From: Chryseobacterium sp. StRB126
GTDB lineage: Bacteria > Bacteroidota > Bacteroidia > Flavobacteriales > Weeksellaceae
Assembly: GCF_000829375.1 (NCBI RefSeq)
Contig: NZ_AP014624.1
Span: 3,162,001-3,226,000, forward strand
DNA: 64,000 nucleotides
Direction: 5' to 3'
Under the pieces are notes generated by a model. The model worked only from the letters and a program-made list of their open reading frames with translations. It did not search any database and was not told the origin of the DNA. This document shows positions 52,759 to 61,929 of the stretch, piece by piece. Within the stretch, counting starts at the first letter, position 1. Every line of letters begins with the position of its first letter. A program made the translations under genes and the position numbers.

Positions 52759-53718
52759 TTATTCGTTTCTCTGTCGTTTTTCTTCATCATTATAAGCTAA
52801 GATAATTTTTCTTACAACAGGGTGTCTCACTACATCCTCCTCTGTAAGATGCACAAACCCAATTTCCTTCACTCCATTCAATATTCTCATAGCTTCTTTC
52901 AATCCGGATTGCTGGTTTTTCGGAAGGTCAATCTGACTTGGATCTCCTGTAATAATAAATTTTGCATTCATTCCCATCCTTGTCAGGAACATTTTCATCT
53001 GAGCATGGGTTGTATTCTGTGCTTCATCAAGAATGACAAAAGCATCATCAAGAGTACGCCCTCTCATAAAAGCTAACGGAGCCACTTCAATGACCTTTTT
53101 TTCCATAAAGCCTTCCAATTTTTCATGTGGGATCATATCACGAAGCGCGTCATACAATGGCTGTAAGTACGGATCAAGCTTTTCTTTAAGATCTCCCGGT
53201 AAAAATCCAAGACTCTCTCCTGCTTCTACAGCTGGTCTTGTCAGAACAATCCTTTTCACCTCCTTATCTCTTAAAGCTCTTGCGGCCAATGCAACACTGG
53301 TATATGTTTTTCCGGTTCCTGCAGGACCAATGGCAAATACCATATCTTTTTTCTCGGTTTCCTTTACCAGCTTTTTAAGATTGGTGGTTTTAGCCTTAAT
53401 AACTTTTCCATTTACTCCTTTTACGATGATGTCCTGATCAAAAATCAATTGTTTTTCATTTTCATCTTTAATATTCAGGATATTTTCAACGTCTTTAAGA
53501 GCTATCGAATTGTTTTTTGAGATAAATTTTACAATATCATTCAGTTTTTGTTTCAGTATATCTAAAGCTTCCTGATTTCCCATTGCAAAAATATAATGGT
53601 CTCTTCCAGTAATTTTAATAGTAGGAAAGCTTGATTTTATTAAGTTGAAATATTGGTTATTAACTCCATAGAAGATTTTCGCATCGATATCTTCCAGATC
53701 ATAGGTCAATTCAAACAT
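52759..53718 (-). CDS. PhoH-family ATPase
   Basis: The 319-residue protein has a Walker A loop AIGPAGTGKTYTSVALAARAL (about 132-152), a Walker B DAFVILDEAQNTTHAQMKMFLTRMG (about 229-253) and the family segment RPAVEAGESLGFLPGDLKEK. The N-terminal 100 residues include a small KH-like or PhoH-type region. The cellular role is linked to RNA metabolism in other bacteria but is not well fixed. The gene is divergent from the SAM hydrolase family gene. Confidence 0.9.
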   Translation of the reverse strand: MFELTYDLEDIDAKIFYGVNNQYFNLIKSSFPTIKITGRDHYIFAMGNQEALDILKQKLNDIVKFISKNNSIALKDVENILNIKDENEKQLIFDQDIIVKGVNGKVIKAKTTNLKKLVKETEKKDMVFAIGPAGTGKTYTSVALAARALRDKEVKRIVLTRPAVEAGESLGFLPGDLKEKLDPYLQPLYDALRDMIPHEKLEGFMEKKVIEVAPLAFMRGRTLDDAFVILDEAQNTTHAQMKMFLTRMGMNAKFIITGDPSQIDLPKNQQSGLKEAMRILNGVKEIGFVHLTEEDVVRHPVVRKIILAYNDEEKRQRNE

Positions 53719-53814
53719 GCAGTATTTTTATTTTAGATTTTAAAATTAAAGCTTTTTTTCAAATTTATATCAAATTCTTTTCAACAATCTTTCGGGCTTT
53801 CTTTTTATTTTAAA

Positions 53815-53822
53815 TAACTTTG
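53815..53822 (+). promoter_or_regulatory. Putative -7 box of the SAM hydrolase family gene
   Basis: TAACTTTG, 28 bases before the ATG at 53851. No clear -33 TTG is present. Confidence 0.5.
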
Positions 53823-53850
53823 CAAGACTACACTATTCTATAAATTGCTC

Positions 53851-54678
53851 ATGTCAATTATTACCCTTACTTCGGATTTCGGAAATTTAGATTACAGAGT
53901 TGCCGCTGTGAAAGGCAAAATTCTGTCTCTAAATCCTGAGGTTAATATTATTGATATAACCCACGACATCCAAGCATTCAATCTTATACAAACGTCTTAT
54001 ATTGTAAGGAACGCTTATAAATATTTTCCAAAAGGGAGCATCCACATTATTTCTGTGGACAGTTTTTACCATAAATCGAGAAAAAATATCCTTTATAAAG
54101 CGGATGGTTCTTACTTTCTGGCGGCAGACAATGGTCTTTTAAGCCTAATCTTCTTCGATATTAAACCGGAAGCAATCTATGAGATCACACTCAACAATCG
54201 TTTTGATGATGTCATCAATTTCACTTCTACAGATATTTTTGTTCCTGCAGCAGTACATCTAGCTAATGGAGGCCTTCCGGAAGTAATCGGAAGAAAAATA
54301 GACTCAGTTAAGCAACTCATGTTCCCAAGAGCTGTTTATAATGAGTCTGAAGGAATGATTATTGGTGAAGTTACTTATATTGATAATTTCGGAAATATAA
54401 TCTCAAATATCAATCAAGATTTCTTTGAAAATATCAGCAAAGGATACAATGGATTTACCATAAAATTCAGAAACCTGAGTCTTTCAAGGGTCTTTTCCAG
54501 CCACACGGAAGTAGTTTCAGACTGGGAAAGGGAGACGGAATTCCATGGGCAGTCCGCAGCAATCTTCAATGACAGTCAGTTATTGGAGCTTACTATCTAT
54601 AAAGGCAGCAAGAAAAACGGAGCTAAAAGCCTGTTTGGACTGAATGTAGGAGAAAATATCTACATTGAATTCGCGTAA
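53851..54678 (+). CDS. SAM hydroxide adenosyltransferase (DUF62)
   Basis: The 275-residue protein belongs to the family that hydrolyses S-adenosylmethionine to adenosine and methionine. Visible motifs are TLTSDFGNLDYRVAAVKG near the start, IDITHDIQAFNLIQTSYI (about 36-53), ADNGLLS (about 91), RFDDVINFTSTDIFVPAAVHLANGG (about 111-135) and YIDNFGNIISNI (about 175). I use the ATG at 53851, two codons after an in-frame TTG. It precedes the E2 gene by 63 bases but probably has its own transcript, since a box for the E2 gene lies between them. Confidence 0.88.
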   Translation: MSIITLTSDFGNLDYRVAAVKGKILSLNPEVNIIDITHDIQAFNLIQTSYIVRNAYKYFPKGSIHIISVDSFYHKSRKNILYKADGSYFLAADNGLLSLIFFDIKPEAIYEITLNNRFDDVINFTSTDIFVPAAVHLANGGLPEVIGRKIDSVKQLMFPRAVYNESEGMIIGEVTYIDNFGNIISNINQDFFENISKGYNGFTIKFRNLSLSRVFSSHTEVVSDWERETEFHGQSAAIFNDSQLLELTIYKGSKKNGAKSLFGLNVGENIYIEFA

Positions 54679-54713
54679 AATTATATATTTCATAAAAAAA
54701 CCGATTTTTTTTA

Positions 54714-54721
54714 TATATTTG
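54714..54721 (+). promoter_or_regulatory. Putative -7 box of the E2 gene
   Basis: TATATTTG, 20 bases before the E2 ATG at 54742. Confidence 0.55.
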
Positions 54722-54741
54722 TCAAAATCTAAAAATCAAAA

Positions 54742-56046
54742 ATGGCAGAATACAAATTATTGCTTCCTTCCATGGGAGAAGGGGTTATGGAAGCGACAAT
54801 TATCACTTGGTTATTCAATGAAGGTGATAACGTAAAAGAGGATGACTCTGTAGTAGAAATTGCAACAGATAAAGTAGATTCAGACGTTCCGACACCAGTT
54901 TCGGGAAAAATCGTAAAAATTTTAAAGCAAAAAGATGAAGTTGCAAAAGTAGGTGAGGCCATTGCTATTTTAGAAATTGAAGGAGAAGGTTCTGCTTCTG
55001 AGGAAGTAACCTCTGAAACACCAGCAGCTGCTCCGGATACTGAAACTTTAAAAACTATTGAGCAGCCTTTACAAACTGTAGCTGCATCTAATGTAGAATT
55101 CTCAGGAGACCTTTACTTATCTCCACTTGTAAAATCAATTGCACAACAGGAAAATATTTCTGAAGCTGAACTTAAATCCATTAAAGGAAGCGGTTTAGAA
55201 GGAAGAATTACTAAAGAAGATATTTTAGCTTACGTTGCTAACAGAGGAAACCAGCCTGCACAACCTGCTGCGGCCCCTGTAGCGTCTAGTCCTAAATCAG
55301 CAGTTTCGGCTCCGGCAGCAACCATTACTGCCGCTGCAGGTGACGAAATCATTCCTATGGACAGAATGAGAAAAATCATCGCTGAGAACATGGTGAAAGC
55401 AAAACAAATTGCTCCACACGTAACTTCTTTCATCGAAACAGACGTTACCAACGTTGTAAAATGGAGAAACAAAAACAAAGCAGCCTTCGAAAAACGTGAA
55501 GGAGAAAAACTTACTTTCATGCCTATTTTTGTGAAAGCTGTAGTAAAAGCAATTCAGGATTTCCCAATGATTAATGTTTCGATAAGTGGTGAAAACATCA
55601 TTAAAAAGAAAAACATCAACATCGGTATGGCGACCGCTCTACCAGACGGAAACCTTATTGTTCCTGTAATTAAAAATGCAGACCAGTTATCTCTTTCAGG
55701 TCTTGCTAAAGCAATTAATGATTTAGCTTACAGAGCAAGAAACAAGAAATTAAGACCGGAAGATACTCAAGGAGCTACTTATACGATCTCTAACGTTGGA
55801 AGCTTTGGGAACCTTATGGGGACACCAATTATTCCTCAGCCACAGGTTGCAATTCTTGCCATCGGAGCCATCGTTAAGAAGCCTGCAGTTCTTGAAACAG
55901 CTGATGGAGATGTAATTGCAATCAGAAACCTAATGTTCATGTCTCACTCTTATGACCACAGAGTGGTAGACGGTTCTCTAGGTGGAATGATGCTGAAACA
56001 TGTTCATGACTACCTAGAAAACTGGGATCTGAACACAGAAATATAA
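54742..56046 (+). CDS. 2-oxoacid dehydrogenase E2 (dihydrolipoyl acyltransferase)
   Basis: The 434-residue protein has one lipoyl domain (1-80) with Lys44 in EIATDKVDSDV as the lipoylation site. A Pro/Ala linker follows, then an E3-binding domain (about 117-160, YLSPLVKSIAQQEN and GSGLEGRITKEDILAYV), a second linker and the catalytic domain (about 205-434) with the HSYDHRVVDG motif (about 402) and IAENMVKAKQIAPHV. It transfers an acyl group to CoA in the pyruvate or branched-chain complex. The DKVDSDVPTP context and lone location favour a branched-chain or second pyruvate E2, but which cannot be settled. No E1 or E3 gene is nearby. Confidence 0.9.
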   Translation: MAEYKLLLPSMGEGVMEATIITWLFNEGDNVKEDDSVVEIATDKVDSDVPTPVSGKIVKILKQKDEVAKVGEAIAILEIEGEGSASEEVTSETPAAAPDTETLKTIEQPLQTVAASNVEFSGDLYLSPLVKSIAQQENISEAELKSIKGSGLEGRITKEDILAYVANRGNQPAQPAAAPVASSPKSAVSAPAATITAAAGDEIIPMDRMRKIIAENMVKAKQIAPHVTSFIETDVTNVVKWRNKNKAAFEKREGEKLTFMPIFVKAVVKAIQDFPMINVSISGENIIKKKNINIGMATALPDGNLIVPVIKNADQLSLSGLAKAINDLAYRARNKKLRPEDTQGATYTISNVGSFGNLMGTPIIPQPQVAILAIGAIVKKPAVLETADGDVIAIRNLMFMSHSYDHRVVDGSLGGMMLKHVHDYLENWDLNTEI

Positions 56047-56100
56047 GTAAATGAGTAATCAGCAATGAATATTTTTTGCTGCTGATTCTATAACAAATAT

Positions 56101-56131
56101 AAAACCTTCGATTTTTAATCGGAGGTTTTTT
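56101..56131 (+). terminator. Terminator of the E2 gene
   Basis: AAAACCTTCGATT and AATCGGAGGTTTT with one wobble and TTTTT after it, 55 bases past the stop. Confidence 0.8.
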
Positions 56132-56215
56132 TGTGGATCAATCTGTGTATATTTGAATTTCGAGGTAATATAACCCGGGTTCAAATTGTCTTTTATAAAA
56201 CAGAACCAATTATAT

Positions 56216-57646
56216 ATGAAACAATTCATTTTAACCACATTTGCTTTAAGCATTTCAATGATGGCGTATACACAGAAAAACGAACAATCAGAATTAATTG
56301 ATCGGTACGTAAAAGAAGTGATGACAATCAATCAGATCCCAGGTTTGGCTATTGGAATTATCAAAGATGACCAAGTCATTTTTCAACAGTATTATGGTAA
56401 GGAAACTCTGGAAAATGATAAAAAGGTTGATTCCAATTCAATGTTCAGGATCTATTCAACCTCAAAATTAATGTCAAATATTGGCGCTTTTCAACTGATT
56501 GAAAAAGGTCAATTGTCTTTGGAAGACAATATTTCAAAATATATTGAAAACCTACCTAAAGAATGGCAGGAGGTTAAAGTAAAAAACCTGTTAACCCATT
56601 CTTCCGGAATTCCAAACCTTATCGCCTTTAATGATATCTCCATAGATGATTCTAATACCAAGGTTATTGAACGGCTGGCTAAGGAAAAAATGGATTTTAA
56701 AACAGGAAATCAATTCAGTTACAATCAAACGAATTATTTTCTTCTCACCATGATTATTGAAAAGATCACAGGACAGTCTTTTGAAAACTTCATTATGAAC
56801 AATCAGTTTTCAGATTCTAAAAACCAGGTTGTTTTTTCCTCAAATGCTCTAGAAAAAATCCCAAACCGTGTGATAAAATATAATTACAACCCGGGAAAAA
56901 AGCAATATGAAAAATCTACGGATGTTAGCGGAACAAGGGCACATTCTGCCAACGGAGTAGCCATCACACTCCCTGCATTTTTGAAATGGAGCATTCATCT
57001 TAGTAAAAATGATTTATTAGATCAAAAGACGAAAGAAATGATGTGGCAGCCATTTGATTTCGGTAATAAAAAAGATATTTTTTCATACGGATGGGACATC
57101 ACAAAAGTTAATGATATCCCGTCTTATAATTTTTCCGGCGGAAATGTAAGTGCCTATAAAATTTACCCACAGAATAATATGGCCATTGTAATGATGTCTA
57201 ACGGATATAGCCTATTCCCTATCCAATATCGCATTATTAATCATATTGCTGCTATGATTGATAAAACTTTAACAGACGACTATTCCTCAGCAGAAGAAAC
57301 CATCATCTCTGAATTTTCTAAAAAAAACAATCCCAATGCTGAGAAAATCTATTATTCCATAAAGGCTAAAAATCCAAAATGGAATTTTGAAAATACACTG
57401 AACGATATAGGTTATATTTTATTGAGAAACGCTCGAATTGATGAAGCCATCAAAATTTTTTCTTTAAATGCGAAAGAAACCCCACAGTCGGCAAATGCTT
57501 TTGACAGTCTGGGTGAAGCTTATTTCTATGCTAAAAATTATATCTTAGCTTTAGAAAATTATAAAAAATCATTAGTACTAAATCCGGAAAACACTAATGC
57601 TGCAAAAATGATTCAGAAGATAGAAGATCTAACGAAAAAGAAATAA
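56216..57646 (+). CDS. Serine hydrolase (beta-lactamase class C-like) with TPRs
   Basis: The 476-residue product has a signal peptide (MKQFILTTFALSISMMAYTQ) and a beta-lactamase-like serine hydrolase domain (about 22-370): the STSK motif (nucleophile Ser, about residue 84-87, in FRIYSTSKLMS) and YNQTNYF (Y-x-N, about 170), with HSANGV near 245. It is an esterase/penicillin-binding type protein, not a proven antibiotic hydrolase. The C-terminal part (about 390-470) has two or three TPR repeats (AFDSLGEAYFYAKNYILALENYKKSL). The ATG at 56216 is used, since the upstream in-frame codon is a TTG. Confidence 0.82.
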   Translation: MKQFILTTFALSISMMAYTQKNEQSELIDRYVKEVMTINQIPGLAIGIIKDDQVIFQQYYGKETLENDKKVDSNSMFRIYSTSKLMSNIGAFQLIEKGQLSLEDNISKYIENLPKEWQEVKVKNLLTHSSGIPNLIAFNDISIDDSNTKVIERLAKEKMDFKTGNQFSYNQTNYFLLTMIIEKITGQSFENFIMNNQFSDSKNQVVFSSNALEKIPNRVIKYNYNPGKKQYEKSTDVSGTRAHSANGVAITLPAFLKWSIHLSKNDLLDQKTKEMMWQPFDFGNKKDIFSYGWDITKVNDIPSYNFSGGNVSAYKIYPQNNMAIVMMSNGYSLFPIQYRIINHIAAMIDKTLTDDYSSAEETIISEFSKKNNPNAEKIYYSIKAKNPKWNFENTLNDIGYILLRNARIDEAIKIFSLNAKETPQSANAFDSLGEAYFYAKNYILALENYKKSLVLNPENTNAAKMIQKIEDLTKKK

Positions 57647-57757
57647 TCAGAGCATTCTTTAAATGTTCTTCCATGATGATTTTCTTTGTATATCTTTAAT
57701 TATTTGAGAAGTTCATTATTCATCAAATAGTTTTATCTTTTAAAGAAACTATTAGAA

Positions 57758-58384
57758 ATGGAACTTGATTTCAGAAAATTATATGTGACCAAATTATTTG
57801 ACTTTTCAAAGGAAGATGAAGAGTTAATCTTTGAAATTTATGACCAATTATCTGCAATTTATAATGTTTCAGTAGTAGATATTGATGATCCTCCATACAG
57901 TCAATTCAAATCGCAAAATATAGATTTTTTAGAAGAACCCAAGCTCTGTTATCATATTACCTCCAAAAGTAAAACAAACACTTTTTATCTTTTCATCGTT
58001 AATCTGATAGGAACTTCAATCAGAGGAGCCCGTACCACGGATAAATATGATTCATTGGAGATTTGGGGATTAAAGGAGATGAAGGAAGATTTTGGCTTTA
58101 TTTCTATCAACAGGAAAAACCTGGCAGACAGGATCGCCGGAATATTCAGTAATTTTAATATCAATTTTAAGGAAAACAAAGATTTCAAAGATTTTTATGT
58201 TCTGGGGAGCGATTCATACAAAACAATGACATTTTTAAATTCTAAAAGAAAGGAAATCATAAAATCTATTTCTGATGACGATTTCAAAATAGAGGTTAAA
58301 AACAATATTGCAGGTTTGAGAATACCGAAGGCATTGAGCATTGACAATGTTTCAATAGTCTCAAAATTTTTAAAAGAAATATAA
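57758..58384 (+). CDS. Protein of unknown function
   Basis: The 208-residue product has no signal peptide and no transmembrane segment, with a mixed helix/strand composition rich in Asp, Lys, Phe and Ile. Notable stretches are VVDIDDPPYSQF near 39-50 and IEVKNNIAGLRIPKAL near 178-193. I recognise no domain. It lies between the TPR hydrolase and the ClC gene on the same strand but with an AT-rich gap on the left. Its start MELDFRKLY is the first good ATG. Confidence 0.6.
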   Translation: MELDFRKLYVTKLFDFSKEDEELIFEIYDQLSAIYNVSVVDIDDPPYSQFKSQNIDFLEEPKLCYHITSKSKTNTFYLFIVNLIGTSIRGARTTDKYDSLEIWGLKEMKEDFGFISINRKNLADRIAGIFSNFNINFKENKDFKDFYVLGSDSYKTMTFLNSKRKEIIKSISDDDFKIEVKNNIAGLRIPKALSIDNVSIVSKFLKEI

Positions 58385-58427
58385 ATTTCAGTTTTTTTGC
58401 CGTAATTTCATCTCTCAAAAATAACAA

Positions 58428-59777
58428 ATGCTGAAAATCCTCATCCTTATTCGCCAGTCCATAAAGAAATCCTTTGACAACATCCGGAATGAGCAGCTGA
58501 AGCACAATCTTTTGCAAGCCATTCCCTTTTGGATTGGGTCTGTGATTACCGGTTTTTTTGCTGTATTGTATGCACAGGTATTTGCCTGGGGTGAACATCT
58601 AATGAATTTCATTTTTGACTGGCATGCATGGATGATTTTCATTATTGCTCCCATAGGATTTGTACTTTCATGGTGGCTGGTAAAGGAATTTGCACCCAAT
58701 GCTAAAGGAAGCGGCATTCCCCAAGTGATGGCAGCCGTAGAACTGGCTAATCCGAAAGAACATAAAAAGATCAGAAGCCTTTTAAGTCTTAAAATTATCA
58801 TCTTTAAAATTGTTTCATCTGTCATACTAGTAATTGGAGGTGGGGCTGTAGGTCGTGAAGGTCCTACTATTCAGATTGCAGGCTCTGTTTTCAGAAAAGT
58901 AAATGAATATCTTCCGGATTGGTGGCCCAAAATTTCTAAAAAGAACATGATTATGACCGGTGCGGCGGCAGGTCTTGCAGCAGCCTTTAACACGCCTCTT
59001 GGCGGAATTGTGTTTGCAGTAGAGGAATTATCAAAAACACATATCAACTACTTTAAAACAGCTTTATTTACGGCTGTTATCATTGCTGGTCTTACAGCCC
59101 AAACTTTAGCCGGATCTTATTTGTATTTAGGCTATCCAAAAACCAATGACGTTTCTCTGATGGTGATGTTTCCAATCGTGCTGGTAGCAGCTACTGCCGG
59201 AATTATGGCGAGTCAGCTTTCCGTAATTATGCTTAAGATCAATGGTTGGAAAAAGAAAACACTAAAAACAGATAGAGCAAACGTTGTATTTCTGGTTGTA
59301 TGTGCTTTAGTCATTGCTTGTATCGCCTATTTCATCAATCGTGAAATTTTGGGTTCAGGAAAGGAAATAATGGAACGGGTACTTTTTACAAAGGATAAAC
59401 ATGAAGATTGGTATGTTCCTATTTTAAGAATGCTTGGTCCTGCCCTATCCTTTACTTCCGGAGGTGCCGGCGGTATTTTCGCACCGGCTTTATCCGCAGG
59501 AGCAAGTATTGGATCTGTTATTTCAGGAGTCATTCATTTAACTCCCAATGAGACCAATGTAGTTGTTTTGGGCGGAATGGTCGCTTTTCTTACCGGGATA
59601 ACCAGAGCTCCATTTACATCAGCTATTATTGTGCTGGAAATGACCGACAGGCATTCATTGATTTTTCATCTGATGCTTGCCGGCATGGTTTCTTCCATAT
59701 CTTCTATCTTAGTAAGCAGACATTCTTTGTATGATGTATTAAAAGTGAATTTTTTAACGGAACTCAGAAAAGACTAA
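58428..59777 (+). CDS. ClC-family chloride channel or transporter
   Basis: The 449-residue membrane protein has the ClC filter motifs GSGIPQ (94-99), GREGPTIQ (142-149, gating Glu144) and GGAGGIFAPALSAGASIGS (about 345-363). Gating Glu is present, which fits a Cl-/H+ antiporter-type or gated channel; the proton Glu site of antiporters is not obvious. There are no C-terminal CBS domains, which is normal for bacterial forms. It follows the unknown gene after 43 bases, so co-transcription is possible. Confidence 0.9.
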   Translation: MLKILILIRQSIKKSFDNIRNEQLKHNLLQAIPFWIGSVITGFFAVLYAQVFAWGEHLMNFIFDWHAWMIFIIAPIGFVLSWWLVKEFAPNAKGSGIPQVMAAVELANPKEHKKIRSLLSLKIIIFKIVSSVILVIGGGAVGREGPTIQIAGSVFRKVNEYLPDWWPKISKKNMIMTGAAAGLAAAFNTPLGGIVFAVEELSKTHINYFKTALFTAVIIAGLTAQTLAGSYLYLGYPKTNDVSLMVMFPIVLVAATAGIMASQLSVIMLKINGWKKKTLKTDRANVVFLVVCALVIACIAYFINREILGSGKEIMERVLFTKDKHEDWYVPILRMLGPALSFTSGGAGGIFAPALSAGASIGSVISGVIHLTPNETNVVVLGGMVAFLTGITRAPFTSAIIVLEMTDRHSLIFHLMLAGMVSSISSILVSRHSLYDVLKVNFLTELRKD

Positions 59778-59790
59778 ACTTCCTATAATA

Positions 59791-59819
59791 AAAAAGACCT
59801 GTTGTTTACAAGTCTTTTT
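59791..59819. terminator. Terminator between clc and the 59806 gene
   Basis: AAAAAGAC-C-TGT and ACA-A-GTCTTTTT form the stem, with T runs on both sides. It overlaps the last codons and stop of the convergent gene that ends at 59806, as in the pair at 3619-3658. Confidence 0.7.
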
Positions 59820-60408
59820 TTAGCATTATATTTAGATCTTTAAAGGCTTCCGACAGTTCTTCAGCTATACCATAATTAATAATTCTAATAACCAACTTAT
59901 CCAGTTTCTCACTTGATCTTTTCACTTTGTAGGTTACTATATTTAAAAATGCATCACCATTTTTTCTTTTGGATACTTTATGAAACTCTACAACGTTGCT
60001 CAAATCCCAAAGATCTCCTTCGTAATAAAGTTTTCCATTTTTATCTACCGAATTTACTCTAATATTATTTCCTTCAAATTCAGCAGCAAGTCTTAGCATT
60101 CCATTATCCCGGTCTGCCCCAAATTCTCTGATTTTATCAGCAATAAAAGCCTTCACTTCATCCACATTATGATATTTCCCCAGAAGATCTTCCTTTCCGT
60201 TAGCATAAGTGATTTTGTAAATTTCTGATTTGTTTAATGAATGGCTAGGTCCATCCAGGTAATCCAACTCTTTGTAAGTAATATTTGAAGCCCCAACTTC
60301 GATAATTTTAGCCTCAAAAGAGGTTCCGTTCTTCTTGGAAATTTTATCCTGTGAATAACAGACAATTCCCATCAACAACAATGGCAACGTATAAATTTTA
60401 GTTTTCAT
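59806..60408 (-). CDS. Secreted protein of unknown function
   Basis: The 200-residue product has a signal peptide (MKTKIYTLPLLLMGIVCYSQ) and a soluble, charged domain: KIIEVGASNITYKELDYLDGP, IYKITYANGKEDLL and RVNSVDKNGKLYYEGDLWDLSNVVEFHKV. The N-terminal motif resembles the small beta-rich domain of other Bacteroidetes secreted proteins. The start is the ATG at 60408, since upstream in-frame codons do not give a signal peptide at the N-terminus. Its last codons are part of a terminator hairpin shared with the clc gene. Confidence 0.68.
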   Translation of the reverse strand: MKTKIYTLPLLLMGIVCYSQDKISKKNGTSFEAKIIEVGASNITYKELDYLDGPSHSLNKSEIYKITYANGKEDLLGKYHNVDEVKAFIADKIREFGADRDNGMLRLAAEFEGNNIRVNSVDKNGKLYYEGDLWDLSNVVEFHKVSKRKNGDAFLNIVTYKVKRSSEKLDKLVIRIINYGIAEELSEAFKDLNIMLKKDL

Positions 60409-60497
60409 GAAATAAAAAAATCTTTCGGTAAAGGTATAAAAAACACCATCAATACTCAAAATCCAACGATCAGCACTCCATTATTTCATCACTACAC

Positions 60498-60528
60498 TTG
60501 CATATTACAAATATAATTTCTAATTTTG
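60498..60528 (+). promoter_or_regulatory. Promoter of the rpsF operon
   Basis: TTG (60498-60500), 20 bases, TAATTTTG (60521-60528), 34 bases before the rpsF ATG. An exact fit to the Bacteroidetes pattern. Confidence 0.75.
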
Positions 60529-60562
60529 CACCTCGAAATAATTAACAAATTCATTTAACATT

Positions 60563-60904
60563 ATGAACAATTACGAAACTGTTTTCATTTTAACTCCCGT
60601 TCTATCTGAGTCACAGGTAGAGGAAGCAGTGAACAAGTATGTAGATCTTATCAAAGAAAAGAACTGCGAAATCGTTGCTAAAGAAAACTGGGGATTAAAA
60701 AAATTAGCTTACCCAATCCAATTGAAAAAGAATGGGTTCTATACTTTAATCGAATTTAAAGGAGAAGGTTCTGTAGTAGCTGACTTAGAATTAGCATTCA
60801 AACGTGACGAGAGAGTAATCCGTTACCTTACTACAAAACTTGACAAGCACGCTGTTGAGTACGCTGTAACTAGAAGAGCTAAAGTAAAATCAGCTAAAGC
60901 TTAA
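60563..60904 (+). CDS. rpsF: Ribosomal protein bS6
   Basis: The 113-residue protein begins [30 protein letters not shown], a clear bS6 start, with [26 protein letters not shown] as the central strand set and [20 protein letters not shown] near the end. It binds bS18 in the 30S platform. It is first in the operon rpsF-rpsR-rplI. Confidence 0.97.
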   Translation: MNNYETVFILTPVLSESQVEEAVNKYVDLIKEKNCEIVAKENWGLKKLAYPIQLKKNGFYTLIEFKGEGSVVADLELAFKRDERVIRYLTTKLDKHAVEYAVTRRAKVKSAKA

Positions 60905-60937
60905 TTAATTAACCCTATTTTTTAAAAAAGACAAGAC

Positions 60938-61240
60938 ATGGCAATAGATGAAATGGCTAAACAAGCCTCAGCTGGAGGAGAATCAGAAGTAAAATTCCTT
61001 ACTCCACTTGATATCAATACAAAATCTGAAAAGAAATATTGTAGATTCAAAAAATACGGAATTAAGCACGTTGATTACAAAGATGCTGACTTCTTATTAC
61101 AATTTGTAAACGAGCAAGGTAAAATCTTACCAAGAAGATACACTGGAACTTCTTTAAAATACCAAAGAAAAGTTTCTGCTGCTATCAAAAGAGCAAGACA
61201 CCTTTCTTTACTACCTTACGTAGCTGACTTATTAAAATAA
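60938..61240 (+). CDS. rpsR: Ribosomal protein bS18
   Basis: The 100-residue protein ends with the conserved bS18 region ([45 protein letters not shown]). It has a longer, Bacteroidetes-type N-terminus ([20 protein letters not shown]). It lies 33 bases after rpsF. Confidence 0.96.
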   Translation: MAIDEMAKQASAGGESEVKFLTPLDINTKSEKKYCRFKKYGIKHVDYKDADFLLQFVNEQGKILPRRYTGTSLKYQRKVSAAIKRARHLSLLPYVADLLK

Positions 61241-61254
61241 GACAAAAAATAAAT

Positions 61255-61280
61255 AAAAGAAGAGAGCAATCTCTTCTTTT
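61255..61280 (+). terminator. Internal terminator-like hairpin between rpsR and rplI
   Basis: AAAAGAAGAG (61255-61264) and CTCTTCTTTT (61271-61280), 10 perfect pairs with a 6-base loop and a T run, 15 bases past the rpsR stop. It may let part of the transcripts end before rplI. Confidence 0.6.
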
Positions 61281-61351
61281 GTTGCTGAATACATCATTAA
61301 TTCTAACTTGATTTTAGATCATAAACTAAAATCTCAAAAAGGACAACAACA

Positions 61352-61855
61352 ATGGAAATTATCCTAAAAAAAGACGTAGAAAACTTAGGACTTGAGTTTG
61401 ATACAGTAAACGTAAAGCCAGGTTATGCTAGAAACTTCTTAATTCCTCAAGGAATTGCTCTTTTAGCTACACCTAAAAACAAAGCTGCTTTAGAAGCTAC
61501 ATTAGAGGCTAGAAAAGAAGAAGAAGCTAAATTAATCGCTACTGCTAACGCTGTAGTTGAGCAATTGAAGAAGACTACTATTACTATTCCTGCAAAAGTA
61601 GGTACTGGTGATAAGTTATTCGGATCTATTAACAATGCTGATCTATCTGCTGCTTTAGAAAAAGCTGGTGTTTCTGTAGAGAAAAAATATATCAAAATTC
61701 CTGGTAACACAATCAAGAGAACTGGTAAATTTGCTGCTCTTATCAGACTTCACAGAAATGTTGAGTACAACTACGAATTCGACATCGTTTCTGATGCTCC
61801 AGTTGTAGCTGCTCCTGCTGCTAAGAAGGAAGAGGCTAAATCTGAAGAAGCTTAA
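61352..61855 (+). CDS. rplI: Ribosomal protein bL9
   Basis: The 167-residue protein has the N-terminal bL9 domain (MEIILKKDVENLGLEFDTVNVKPGYARNFLIPQGIALLAT) and a C-terminal domain (LFGSINNADLSAALEKAGV, KRTGKFAALIRLHRNVEYNYEFDIVSD). It ends with an Ala/Glu/Lys-rich extension (about 150-167), typical of Bacteroidetes. It connects L1 stalk and the body of the 50S subunit and is the last gene of the operon. Confidence 0.96.
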   Translation: MEIILKKDVENLGLEFDTVNVKPGYARNFLIPQGIALLATPKNKAALEATLEARKEEEAKLIATANAVVEQLKKTTITIPAKVGTGDKLFGSINNADLSAALEKAGVSVEKKYIKIPGNTIKRTGKFAALIRLHRNVEYNYEFDIVSDAPVVAAPAAKKEEAKSEEA

Positions 61856-61885
61856 TAAGCGACTGAGAATTTCTCACAATATAAG

Positions 61886-61919
61886 AACCACTTCAATTTT
61901 TTGAGGTGGTTTTTTTTTG
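61886..61919 (+). terminator. Terminator of rplI
   Basis: AACCACTTCAA and TTGAGGTGGTT, a wobble-containing stem followed by nine T residues, 30 bases after the stop. Confidence 0.85.
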
Positions 61920-61929
61920 TGTTGAAATT

